A stretch of 34,037 nt of DNA from contig CAZJUJ010000025.1 in NCBI GenBank assembly GCA_964549135.1, positions 1 through 34,037 of the forward strand, read 5' to 3'. The position numbers and the translations under genes were made by a program. This DNA comes from RUG563 sp964549135 (GTDB lineage Bacteria; Bacillota; Clostridia; Christensenellales; Aristaeellaceae). A model generated the notes under the pieces. That model saw nothing but the letters and a program-made list of their open reading frames with translations, ran no database searches and was not told the DNA's origin. This document shows, piece by piece, positions 25,818 through 33,815 of this stretch; position 1 is the stretch's first letter; every line of letters begins with the position of its first letter.

Positions 25818-27071
25818 TTACAGCACGGCTCCGCGCTGGCGGAGGAGCTGCTGCAATTGGCTGATGCTGATTTCCCGGGTCGTGCAGCCGCTCTTTGCCG
25901 CCAGGGCTGCAGCGGCCCCTGCCGCCTGGCCGAGGCAGCAGCAGATGGGCATGATGCGATAGGAAGCCTGGGCCTCATGGGTGGAGGAAATGCAGCGCCC
26001 GGCCACCAGCAGATTTTCCGTGCCCCTGGGCGTCAGGCAGCGATAGGGGATGGTATAATAGGCCCCCCGGGGAAAGTAATAATGGCTGGTGCCGCTGCCC
26101 TCGGGATTATGAATATCAATATCATAATTGCCAGCACAGATGGAATCGGGGAATTTGGTGCATTGGATCAGATCCTCCTGGGTCAGCACATAATCCCCTT
26201 CGATCATGCGGCTTTCCCGGATGCCGATTTCGGAGGCGGTGGAGATTAAATGGCTGTCCCGGCAGGATTCTGCGTTTTCCTTGAGGAAGCGGAATAATTC
26301 AAAGGCCTGCTCCCGGGCCTCGATTTCCGCCTGCGTTTTATCCTGGGCGTTTACGGGATTGTGCCTGATGATCCGGGTGGAATTGAGATGCAATACCCCG
26401 GGCTGCACATGATGGAAGGCCAGCACATCCTCCCGAATATTCTTGATTCTGCCTTCCTGCTGCCATTGCTTGTAGCGGGCCTGCAGGGCGGGCTCCTCCT
26501 GGGCAAAGCGCTTATTATCCACTGGCGCAATGCGGAAGCAGAGGGTCATGGGCTGGCAAAGCTGATCCTTTTCCCGGCCCAGATGCCAGGGCGCGCCGCA
26601 CAGCACGGAAAGATCGCCATTGCCGGTGGCATCAATAAAATAGCGGGCCGCATAGGTTTCCTGCCCGGAGGGATTGGCCACGGTGACGGCCCTTGCCGCG
26701 CCGTTTTCCGTCTGCGCCCCGATGAGATAGGAATGGAACAATAATTCCACCCCTGCGCCCAGCAGCAGCCGGTTCAGCAGCAGCTTAAGCCCCTCCTCCA
26801 TAAACTCGGTGGCATTCTGCATAAAGCCCATTTTCTGCATTTCATCCACGATTTCCCGGAAAATGCCGCCGGAAAGCCATATTCTTTCCCCGGTTTCCGG
26901 ATCGCTCGTCCAATACCGCATAAAGGGAAAGACCAGCGCCCCTGCCGCCGCGCCGCCCAGGCAATTGGCCTTATCGATGAGAAGCACCTTCAGCCCCTCC
27001 CGCGCCGCGCTCAGCGCCGCGCCAACCCCTGCAAAGCCGCCGCCGACCACAATCAGATCATATTGCTGCAT
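25818..27071 (-). CDS. FAD-dependent oxidoreductase (FAD_oxidored type)
   Basis: This 417-residue flavoprotein has the N-terminal dinucleotide-binding motif VVGGGFAGVGAA (8-19) and a FAD-ribose-binding acidic position in LLIDK (35-39). It also has YFIDATGNGDLS and the C-terminal FAD motif ENLLVAGRCISSTHEAQASYRIMP. Proteins of this family often sit in plant-polysaccharide loci, but their substrates are mostly undefined. It is the only gene on the minus strand in the sugar island and diverges from uxaB. A purine run (AGGAAAGGGG) precedes its ATG at 27071 at a slightly long distance. There is no signal peptide, so it is cytoplasmic. Oxidation of a sugar or an aromatic substituent is possible. 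Confidence 0.85.
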   Translation of the reverse strand: MQQYDLIVVGGGFAGVGAALSAAREGLKVLLIDKANCLGGAAAGALVFPFMRYWTSDPETGERIWLSGGIFREIVDEMQKMGFMQNATEFMEEGLKLLLNRLLLGAGVELLFHSYLIGAQTENGAARAVTVANPSGQETYAARYFIDATGNGDLSVLCGAPWHLGREKDQLCQPMTLCFRIAPVDNKRFAQEEPALQARYKQWQQEGRIKNIREDVLAFHHVQPGVLHLNSTRIIRHNPVNAQDKTQAEIEAREQAFELFRFLKENAESCRDSHLISTASEIGIRESRMIEGDYVLTQEDLIQCTKFPDSICAGNYDIDIHNPEGSGTSHYYFPRGAYYTIPYRCLTPRGTENLLVAGRCISSTHEAQASYRIMPICCCLGQAAGAAAALAAKSGCTTREISISQLQQLLRQRGAVL

Positions 27072-27177
27072 CTTTTTATCGCCCCTTTCCTGAATGCTTT
27101 CCCCGCCGGTGCAAACGGCAGGTGAAATGGCACCCGGGCAGCAGCAGCGCCCCGCCCGGATCTAAATCGCCGAAAAA

Positions 27178-27206
27178 AGTATAGCACAGCCGCAGAAAAA
27201 TTGAAA
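27178..27206 (-). promoter_or_regulatory. Promoter of the FAD-dependent oxidoreductase gene
   Basis: Read leftward, TTTCAA (27206-27201), a 17-bp spacer and TATACT (27183-27178) form a promoter whose -10 is extended by TG one base upstream (TGCTATACT). The extended -10 would compensate for the weak -35. The leader to 27071 is about 100 nt. Confidence 0.45.
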
Positions 27207-27262
27207 TAACGGAAACGAAAAAAATGACGAGGCGCGGCCCGCAGCGGCCTTTTCTTCCATAT

Positions 27263-27304
27263 TGTCAGAAATTGCTTGACATTCCCTGCACTTTTGCTTA
27301 AAGT
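27263..27304 (+). promoter_or_regulatory. uxaB promoter with overlapping inverted repeat
   Basis: A consensus -35 TTGACA (27276-27281) and TAAAGT (27299-27304) are 17 bp apart. TGTCA (27263-27267) and TGACA (27277-27281) form an inverted repeat with a 9-bp gap, and the right arm lies in the -35 box, so a bound repressor would block this promoter. No regulator gene is adjacent. The 289-bp divergent gap holds nothing else that I can support. Confidence 0.5.
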
Positions 27305-27360
27305 ATAGGCGGGGATATAGGCTGTATGGCAAACGATACATAAAGCGAGGGAAGCAAACG

Positions 27361-28848
27361 ATGGAAAGAATCAGCTATTCACTTCTCAAGGAACAGAAAT
27401 ACCCGGGGTTTTTATTGGAGGAAGCGCCGGAAAGGGTGCTGCAGTTCGGAGAGGGCGGCTTTCTGCGCGCCTTCGTGGATTACTTTTTTGATCTGGCCAA
27501 TGAGCAGCATGGCTTTCAGGGCAAGGTGGCTGTGGTGCAGCCCATTGCCCAGGGCATGACCGAGAAAATCAACGACCAGCAGGGGCTCTATACCCTGTAT
27601 CTCCGGGGCTTTCAGGATGGAAAGACCGTAAATGATAAGCGGATCATTTCCTGCGTCTCCCGCTGCATCAATCCCTATCAGGATTATGCCGCCTTCCTGG
27701 CCTGCGCCCGGAATCCCGAATTGCGCTATATCGTATCCAATACCACCGAGGCGGGCATCGTCTATGATGCCGGCAGCGAATTTGATCAGGCCCCGCCGGT
27801 GACCTTTCCTGCCAAGCTGACCCGCTTTCTCTATGAGCGCTTTCAGCACTTTGGCAGGGAAAAGGGCAAGGGCATGGTGATTCTTTCCTGCGAGCTGATT
27901 GATAATAACGGCCGGGAGCTGAAGCGCTGCGTGGAGCAGTATGCGGCCCAGTGGGGGCTGGGAGAGGCATTTGGAAAGTGGCTTGAGGAGGAGAATCTTT
28001 TCTGCTCCTCGCTGGTGGATCGCATCGTGACCGGCTATCCCCGGAATGAGGCGGAGGCCCTGAATGAAGAAAACGGCTATGAGGATCAATTGATTGATAC
28101 CGGGGAGGTATTCGGGGCCTGGGTGATTGAGGGGCCCAAATGGCTGGCAGAGGAATTGCCCTTTGTGGATGGCAGGCTGCCCGTGATCGTAACCCCCGAT
28201 CATAAGCCCTACAAGCAGCGGAAGGTGCGCATTCTCAATGGCGCGCATACCACCATGGTGCTGGGGGCCTATCTGGCGGGGCAGGATATTGTGCGGGACT
28301 GCATGCAGGATGCGGTGATCCGGGGGTATATGAACAAGGCTATTTATGAGGAAATTATCCCCACCCTGGATTTGCCGGAGGAAGAGCTGAAGGCCTTTGC
28401 CGCCGCTGTGGAGGAGCGCTTTGCCAATCCCTTTATCGATCATCAGCTGCTTTCCATTTCCCTGAATTCGGTCAGCAAATGGAAGGCCCGCTGTCTGCCA
28501 AGCCTGAAGGAATATATGGCCCGCTTTGGCTGCGTGCCGGGCTGCCTGGCCCTGGGCCTTGCCTCCCTGATCGCTTTCTACCGGGGGGATCATATGGAAA
28601 ACGGCGCGCTGATGGCTGTGCGCCCGGCGGGCAATGCCTATGCCATTCAGGATGATCCCGCCGTGCTTGCCTTCTTCCTGGCGCATAAGGGGGATGCGCC
28701 CGATGCCCTGACGCATGCGGTAATGGAAAATCAGGCCTTCTGGGGCGAGGATCTGACCGCCCTTCCCGGGCTTGAGGAGGCCGTGCGCCGGGATCTTACC
28801 TGCATTCTGGAAAAGGGCGCGTATGCCGCCATGAAAACCACGCTGTAA
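27361..28848 (+). CDS. uxaB: Tagaturonate reductase (altronate oxidoreductase)
   Basis: This 495-residue member of the mannitol dehydrogenase family reduces D-tagaturonate to D-altronate with NADH. It matches E. coli UxaB along its length in diagnostic stretches: ERVLQFGEGGFLRAFVDYF near the N-terminus, SNTTEAGI, CELIDNNG, LVDRIVTGYPR, the catalytic-region KPYKQRKVRILNGAHT, and NPFIDHQLLSISLNSVSKWK. GAHT favours UxaB over plain mannitol dehydrogenases. I compared it from memory without an alignment. It is followed after 12 bp by uxaA. Confidence 0.93.
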   Translation: MERISYSLLKEQKYPGFLLEEAPERVLQFGEGGFLRAFVDYFFDLANEQHGFQGKVAVVQPIAQGMTEKINDQQGLYTLYLRGFQDGKTVNDKRIISCVSRCINPYQDYAAFLACARNPELRYIVSNTTEAGIVYDAGSEFDQAPPVTFPAKLTRFLYERFQHFGREKGKGMVILSCELIDNNGRELKRCVEQYAAQWGLGEAFGKWLEEENLFCSSLVDRIVTGYPRNEAEALNEENGYEDQLIDTGEVFGAWVIEGPKWLAEELPFVDGRLPVIVTPDHKPYKQRKVRILNGAHTTMVLGAYLAGQDIVRDCMQDAVIRGYMNKAIYEEIIPTLDLPEEELKAFAAAVEERFANPFIDHQLLSISLNSVSKWKARCLPSLKEYMARFGCVPGCLALGLASLIAFYRGDHMENGALMAVRPAGNAYAIQDDPAVLAFFLAHKGDAPDALTHAVMENQAFWGEDLTALPGLEEAVRRDLTCILEKGAYAAMKTTL

Positions 28849-28860
28849 GGAGCAAAGCCA

Positions 28861-30342
28861 ATGAAGATGATTCGGATTCATCCCGGGGATAATGTGGCGG
28901 TGGCCCTTGCCCCCGTCAAAGGGGGCGAAATGCTGGAAATCGGGGGGCAAACGCATACCCCGGGCCAGGATATTCCCCAGGGCCATAAAATGGCGCTGCA
29001 GGCTATAAACAAGGGGGAACCGGTGATCAAATACGGCTTTCCCATCGGCCATGCCTCCTGCGATATTGCGGCGGGGGAATGGGTGCATACCCATAATGTA
29101 AAGACCGGCCTGTCCGGGGAAATGGAATATACCTATCAGCCTGTAAAAATTCCCCCCGCGCCCGGGCAGGAGCCGGTCTTTTTCCAGGGCTATCTCCGGG
29201 AGGATGGCCGGGCCGCCGTGCGCAATGAAATCTGGATTCTGCCCACCGTCGGCTGCGTCAATTCCATTGCGGAGCAAATGGTGCGGGAAAATCAGGATCT
29301 GGTGCAGGGCAGCGTGGAGGGGCTGCATGCCTTTACCCACCCCTATGGCTGCAGCCAGCTGGGGGAGGATCATGAAAACACCCGCCGGCTGCTGGCTGCG
29401 CTCTGCCGCCATCCCAATGCGGGGGGTGTATTGGTGCTGGGCCTGGGCTGCGAAAACCTGACCATGGAGCAATTCCAGAAGGAGCTGGGCGCATGGGATG
29501 CGCGGCGGGTCAAATTCCTGATCTGCCAGGAGGCGCAGGATGAAATGGCTGAGGGACGGCGGCTGCTTGCGGAATTGGCCGCCTATGCCGGGGGCTTTTC
29601 CCGGCAGCCCCTGCCCGCAGAAAAGCTGGTGATCGGCATGAAATGCGGCGGCAGCGATGGCCTTTCCGGCATCACCGCCAATCCCGCCGTGGGCGTTTTC
29701 AGCGATCTGCTCACCGCCCAGGGGGGCAGCACCATCCTGACGGAGGTGCCCGAAATGTTCGGGGCGGAGACCATCCTGATGAACCGCTGTGCAAGCCGGG
29801 CGGTATTTGATAAAACCGTGGCCATGATTAACGGCTTCAAGCACTATTTTACCAGCCATGGCCAGACGGTGTATGAAAATCCCTCTCCCGGCAATAAGGC
29901 GGGGGGCATTACCACTCTGGAGGATAAATCCCTGGGCTGCGTGCAGAAGGGCGGCAGCGCGGCGGTAGCCGATGTGATCGGCTATGGGGAAACGGTATCC
30001 GTGCCGGGGCTCAATCTGCTTTACGGCCCGGGCAATGATCTGGTCAGCGCCACCGCCCTGACCGCCGCGGGCGCGCATCTGATTCTTTTTACCACCGGTC
30101 GGGGCACGCCCTTTGGCGCGCCTGCCCCCACGGTGAAGATTTCCACCAATACCCGTCTGTATCAGCATAAGCCCGGCTGGATTGATTTTAACGCCGGCAG
30201 CATTGCCGAGGGCGAGGATATGCAGGCGGCGGGACGACGGCTGCTTATGGCGGTGATGGAATACGCAAGCGGCAAAAAAACGGCGGGCGAGCGGGGCAAT
30301 TGCCGGGGCATTGCCATTTTCAAGGATGGCGTAACGCTGTAG
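28861..30342 (+). CDS. uxaA: Altronate dehydratase
   Basis: This 493-residue enzyme dehydrates D-altronate to 2-keto-3-deoxygluconate. The N-terminal SAF-type domain (about 1-95) has IGHASCDIAAGEWVHTHNV. The catalytic UxaA domain follows, with TVGCVNS, FTHPYGCSQLG, LGLGCEN, KCGGSDGLSGITANP and FTTGRGTPFG. Its cysteines are consistent with the metal-dependent enzyme. Full length is typical (about 495). It overlaps the path of uxaB in substrate order, and no uronate isomerase (uxaC), KDG kinase or KDPG aldolase is in the window, so those must be elsewhere or replaced. Confidence 0.93.
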   Translation: MKMIRIHPGDNVAVALAPVKGGEMLEIGGQTHTPGQDIPQGHKMALQAINKGEPVIKYGFPIGHASCDIAAGEWVHTHNVKTGLSGEMEYTYQPVKIPPAPGQEPVFFQGYLREDGRAAVRNEIWILPTVGCVNSIAEQMVRENQDLVQGSVEGLHAFTHPYGCSQLGEDHENTRRLLAALCRHPNAGGVLVLGLGCENLTMEQFQKELGAWDARRVKFLICQEAQDEMAEGRRLLAELAAYAGGFSRQPLPAEKLVIGMKCGGSDGLSGITANPAVGVFSDLLTAQGGSTILTEVPEMFGAETILMNRCASRAVFDKTVAMINGFKHYFTSHGQTVYENPSPGNKAGGITTLEDKSLGCVQKGGSAAVADVIGYGETVSVPGLNLLYGPGNDLVSATALTAAGAHLILFTTGRGTPFGAPAPTVKISTNTRLYQHKPGWIDFNAGSIAEGEDMQAAGRRLLMAVMEYASGKKTAGERGNCRGIAIFKDGVTL

Positions 30343-30354
30343 GGAGGAAGAGGC

Positions 30355-31212
30355 ATGCTTCAGATCGGAATTCGCCTGCACGATGTCAATACCCATTTGC
30401 CGCCGGAGGAAAAAACGCTGGAGGCCAGGGCCCGGGCCGCCCGGGCGGAGGGCTTCTGCTGCGTGCATCTGGCGCCCCAGAAAATCATGCAGGAAATCGC
30501 CTTTGAGGGCGCGGCCTTTACCGAGGGCATGGGCCATTATTTCCGCCGGGTTTTTGCGGAAAATCAATTGGATATTGCGGTGCTGGGCTGCTATATGAAT
30601 CTGGCCACGCCGGATGCGGCGCAGCTGGAACGCTTTAAGCAGCGCTATTACGGCTCCATCCGGGTGGCATCCCTTTGCGGCGCGGGTATGGTGGGCACCG
30701 AAACAGGCGCGCCCAATACCGAATACAAGCCGGATCGCAATACCCATTCGGAGGAGGCGCTGCAGCTTTTCATCCGCAATCTGGCCGATGTGGTGGCCTG
30801 TGCGGAAAGCTATGGCGTTGCCGTGGCCATCGAGCCGGTATGGAAGCATATCGTCTATGATGAAAAGCGGGCGCTTCAGGTGCTTCGCAGCATCCAAAGC
30901 CCCAATCTGCGCATCATTCTGGATCCGGTCAATCTGCTCTCCCCGGATAATCTCTCCCAGCGGGAGCAGGTCATCGCCCGGGCGCTGGATGCCCTGTGCG
31001 GGCATATCGCCATGGTGCATATCAAGGATTTTGTTCCCGGGGAAAAGGAGCCAAAGAGCGTGGCCGCCGGGACGGGGGAAATGGATTACCGCGCCCTTTT
31101 GCGCTTCCTGAAGGCCCAGAAACCCATGATCCAGGCGACCCTGGAAAACACCGATAACGGCAATGCCGTCGCCGCCCGAAAACTGATCGAGCGGCTGTAT
31201 GCCCAGGCGTAA
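30355..31212 (+). CDS. Xylose-isomerase-like TIM-barrel protein (sugar epimerase/isomerase)
   Basis: This 285-residue protein belongs to the AP-endonuclease-2/sugar phosphate isomerase-epimerase family. Four candidate metal ligands occur in the usual order: Glu160 (VAIEPVW), Asp190 (IILDPVN), His222 (MVHIKD) and Glu264 (ATLENT). A GGGAGGAAGAGG-like ribosome site precedes ATG 30355, 12 bp after uxaA, so it is co-transcribed. In this position it may isomerise or epimerise a keto-uronate or related acid sugar and so feed UxaB, but the family is too broad for a firm call. It has no signal peptide. Confidence 0.85.
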   Translation: MLQIGIRLHDVNTHLPPEEKTLEARARAARAEGFCCVHLAPQKIMQEIAFEGAAFTEGMGHYFRRVFAENQLDIAVLGCYMNLATPDAAQLERFKQRYYGSIRVASLCGAGMVGTETGAPNTEYKPDRNTHSEEALQLFIRNLADVVACAESYGVAVAIEPVWKHIVYDEKRALQVLRSIQSPNLRIILDPVNLLSPDNLSQREQVIARALDALCGHIAMVHIKDFVPGEKEPKSVAAGTGEMDYRALLRFLKAQKPMIQATLENTDNGNAVAARKLIERLYAQA

Positions 31213-31306
31213 GGGGACGCCCGGCGCTGGAAAATGCCGGCGGGACGGTCTATGCGATCATGCCGGAAAGGCAATTGGAATCATTTTTGTGAGAGGGGAA
31301 ATGAAC

Positions 31307-33097
31307 ATGAAAAAACTTATGGGGATGCTATGTCTGCTGCTGGTTATGCTCTGCCTTCTGCCCCTGGCGGCCCAGGCGGAGCTTCAGCCCGGCGATACGG
31401 TGTATTACGGCGCGCTGGAGCAGGATGCCAATACCGAAAACGGCGCGGAGCCCATTGCCTGGTATGTGCTGCAGGCCGATGATGAAAAGGCGCTGCTGCT
31501 TTCCCGCTATGCCCTGATGCCCTATCCCTTTTCGGATCGGGAAAAGGGCGCGGACTGGGAAACATGCACCCTGCGGAAATATCTGAACCGGGAAGAAATG
31601 CTGCGCACCGTGCTGAGCGAAGAGGAACTGGCGGGGGTTATCCCTGCCGAGATTTCCTCCATCGCCGCTCTCCCGGCTCAGAACGGGGAGGGGCTGACCC
31701 TCACGGCGGTTACCACCGTGGATCGGCTTTTCCTGCTGAGCCAGGAGGAGGTGGATCGATACCTGACGGCTGAAATGCTTGCGGCAGAGCCCACCGCCTA
31801 TGCCCTCAAGGCCCATGCGCATGAAGAAAACAATCGCTCTCCATGGTGGCTGCGGGACAGCATGGGCGCCCAGCATGGCGCCATGACCGTTTGGGCGGAT
31901 GGCAGCTTTCCCTTCTGCGACAGCACCTATCAGATGATCTGCGTGCGGCCCGCGATGTATGTGAAATTATCGGCGCTGGAGGGCAGCGCGGCGGGCAGCG
32001 GCGAAAAGACCGGCAACGTCTTCTCCTGCCGGATGCATATTGCGCAGTTTGACGCCGATAATCGCTTCGTGCAGGAATTGGGCGATGAGGCCAGCTTTGC
32101 CGATCTGCCCGAGGGGCATAAGCTGGGCATTCGGCTGCTGATCAAGAATGAGAGCCCGCTGTATCAGAATATCGCGCTTAGCCTCTATCGCAATGGCGAG
32201 GAATGGAAGACCTGGGAAGCGCAGACCCTGGAGGGCGGCTATTCCCGGGCGCACGCCGTCATTTTTGCCTCTGCCTTTGAGGCAGTCGATCATTATGCCT
32301 GGTATATCAATGGTACGCTGGCGGCGGAGGGCGATCTCAGCTTCCATGCGGCTGCGGCTACGGAAAACATCCCGGCGCAGCTTTCCTGCGAAAGCGGCAT
32401 TGCGCAGTTTAATGCGGATATGCGGCGGGTGGGCGAATATAAAAAGTCTGCCGATTTTTCCGAACTGCCCGAGGGGTATAAGCTGGGCTACGGTCTCCGG
32501 GTTACCAATCATGGCACGGAGGATGTCACCATCAGCGCCTATCCGGTAAAGGATGGCGTGAAAAAATCGGGCTGGGAAAATAAAGTGATTGCGCCCGGAA
32601 ACAGCTGGGAAGGCGGCGCGTATTTCGAAGAGGCGTTTGCGGCCGATGTGCGCATTCAGTGGTATGTGAACGGGGAGCAGGTGGCCGATGAGGTGCTTTC
32701 CTTCTCCAACGGCGCTGCCCAGGCCCCGGCCAGCCTTGCTTACGAAATGCGGGTATGCGAATTTGATGAAAACGGTAAGTTCCTGCAGTATTGCCAGGAG
32801 GCCAATTTTGCCGTGCTGCCCGAGGAGCATACGCTGGGCCTGGCCCTGTGCGTAAAAAACAGCGGCGCGGAAGACGAATCCGTGCAGATCGCCATGACCC
32901 TGAACGGTCAGCGCTATTCCTGGAATGCGGCAACCGTGGCCGCCGGGAAAACCATGCGCTTTGAACTGCGGATCGCCCAGCCCTTTGAGGGCGAAACGCA
33001 GATCGTCTGGACAAATAACGGCGAAACCGTTTATGACGAAAGCCTCTCCTTCCTTAACACCCTCCAAAGCCCCGCCACCAGCATAACCGCGCTGTAA
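31307..33097 (+). CDS. Secreted DUF6273-like protein with three Ig-like repeats
   Basis: This 596-residue exported protein has a signal peptide at 1-24 (MKKLMGMLCLLLVM through AAQA). A DUF6273-like domain spans about 30-222: PIAWYVLQ, ALLLSRYAL, WETCTLRKYLNREE, WWLRDS and a C-terminal VRPAMYVKL. Three homologous segments of about 108 residues follow, at about 239-347, 359-467 and 476-583, sharing patterns such as AQFDAD/AQFNAD/CEFDEN and LPEGHKLG/LPEGYKLG/LPEEHTLG. They look like beta sandwiches. No LPxTG or transmembrane anchor is seen. ATG 31307 is preferred over 31301 and 31199 because GAGAGGGG is 8 nt upstream. It may bind carbohydrate at the surface, but its function is unknown. Confidence 0.82.
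   Translation: MKKLMGMLCLLLVMLCLLPLAAQAELQPGDTVYYGALEQDANTENGAEPIAWYVLQADDEKALLLSRYALMPYPFSDREKGADWETCTLRKYLNREEMLRTVLSEEELAGVIPAEISSIAALPAQNGEGLTLTAVTTVDRLFLLSQEEVDRYLTAEMLAAEPTAYALKAHAHEENNRSPWWLRDSMGAQHGAMTVWADGSFPFCDSTYQMICVRPAMYVKLSALEGSAAGSGEKTGNVFSCRMHIAQFDADNRFVQELGDEASFADLPEGHKLGIRLLIKNESPLYQNIALSLYRNGEEWKTWEAQTLEGGYSRAHAVIFASAFEAVDHYAWYINGTLAAEGDLSFHAAAATENIPAQLSCESGIAQFNADMRRVGEYKKSADFSELPEGYKLGYGLRVTNHGTEDVTISAYPVKDGVKKSGWENKVIAPGNSWEGGAYFEEAFAADVRIQWYVNGEQVADEVLSFSNGAAQAPASLAYEMRVCEFDENGKFLQYCQEANFAVLPEEHTLGLALCVKNSGAEDESVQIAMTLNGQRYSWNAATVAAGKTMRFELRIAQPFEGETQIVWTNNGETVYDESLSFLNTLQSPATSITAL
32021..33055 (+). repeat. Three homologous ~108-codon segments within the DUF6273-like gene
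   Basis: Segments at 32021-32347, 32381-32707 and 32732-33055 encode the three C-terminal repeats. They are diverged at both DNA and protein level, so the duplications are old. Spacing is about 360 and 351 bp. Confidence 0.75.
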
Positions 33098-33106
33098 ACC
33101 CGGGGG

Positions 33107-33155
33107 ACGGGGGAACGAGGAACGAGGAACGGGGAACGGGGAACGGGGAACGGGG
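33107..33155 (+). repeat. Heptanucleotide tandem repeat (VNTR-like)
   Basis: Six exact-length 7-bp units run from 33114 to 33155: AACGAGG twice, then AACGGGG four times, after an imperfect unit at 33107. It begins about 10 bp after the DUF6273-like gene stop codon and contains no gene. Copy number probably varies by slippage. Confidence 0.9.
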
Positions 33156-33166
33156 AAAATAATTGC

Positions 33167-33279
33167 GTGGAACCATTCTTTGTTGCCAAAGAACGGTTCC
33201 CCGCACCCTTCCAAGAAAGCGCCAGGCGATGGGGAATATTTTGTGGGAGGATGCTTTTGCGTCAAAAGCACCCTCCCAC
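33167..33279. repeat. Pair of structurally homologous hairpins (REP-like element)
   Basis: Hairpin 1 (33169-33182 with 33187-33200, loop TTGC) and hairpin 2 (33243-33259 with 33263-33279, loop CGT) each have a 14-17-bp stem with a single A-C mismatch at the equivalent place. Each begins GTGG and is followed by C-rich CGC-CCT sequence. Neither has a T-run, so they are not ordinary terminators. They fill the gap before the GNAT gene. Confidence 0.8.
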
Positions 33280-33365
33280 GCCCTCCCGAAAACCGGCTCT
33301 GGATGTTTCATGGAGGGGCAGTACCAAGTTGAATGCCAGTGAAACAAAAGAGAGGGAACCAAACC

Positions 33366-33815
33366 GTGGAAATCAAACAATACACAAAAGAACGTATCCC
33401 GGATGTGCTTCAATTTGAGCGTGACCTGCGCTCTGAGGAAGACTTCTGGGGGTGGGAAATCGACGAGAAGTACATAGCCGATGTGACAAAGAGCTTTGAA
33501 GATCCTGCCTTTGCAAACTCCCTTTCGCTGCTTGCCTATATGGATGGCAAGGTGGTGGGGCGAATCGACTGCTCCATGATCCACAGCCACTTTGACGGCA
33601 GCGTAAAGGCGTATCTTGACTGGATTTGCGTCATCAAAAGCTACCGGCATCAGGGTGTTGCACAGGGACTAATGACTGCCCTGCGCATAGAATTGAAAGA
33701 GCATGGTATCGATACCCTTATCGGTCTGATTGCCTCCAACGAGGATGCCCAGCGGTTTTATCGAAGCCTTCCCAATGCCGAAATCAGAGACGAAGGAATT
33801 TGGATCGATCTGTAA
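33366..33815 (+). CDS. GNAT-family N-acetyltransferase
   Basis: This 149-residue acetyltransferase has acetyl-CoA-binding motif A at about 88-106 (CVIKSYRHQGVAQGLMTAL, with RHQGVA as the pyrophosphate loop) and motif B at about 117-137 (TLIGLIASNEDAQRFYRSL). I prefer GTG 33366 because AGAGGG (33351-33356) is 9 nt upstream and the protein then begins EIKQYTKE as GNAT proteins often do. An ATG at 33333 would add 11 residues. The acceptor substrate is unknown. Its lower G+C and position after repeats suggest a separate history from the sugar operons. Confidence 0.88.
   Translation: MEIKQYTKERIPDVLQFERDLRSEEDFWGWEIDEKYIADVTKSFEDPAFANSLSLLAYMDGKVVGRIDCSMIHSHFDGSVKAYLDWICVIKSYRHQGVAQGLMTALRIELKEHGIDTLIGLIASNEDAQRFYRSLPNAEIRDEGIWIDL

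Noticed and set aside
27320..27336. cre-like catabolite-repression site before uxaB
   Set aside because: The best alignment around GGCAAACGATACAT has several mismatches to the consensus, so it cannot be supported by eye.
27412..31020. A 1202-codon open frame on the minus strand
   Set aside because: It lies antisense to uxaB, uxaA and the TIM-barrel gene, which match known families over their full length. Its His/Gly/Ile-rich composition is that of a shadow frame produced by G+C-rich codon bias.
33107..33155. CRISPR array
   Set aside because: The units are 7 bp and directly adjacent, with no unique spacers and no cas genes, so this is a simple tandem repeat.
33169..33279. The two hairpins as intrinsic terminators of the uxaB operon
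   Set aside because: The stems are long but neither strand has a T-run directly after them. A structural repeat explains the paired design better.
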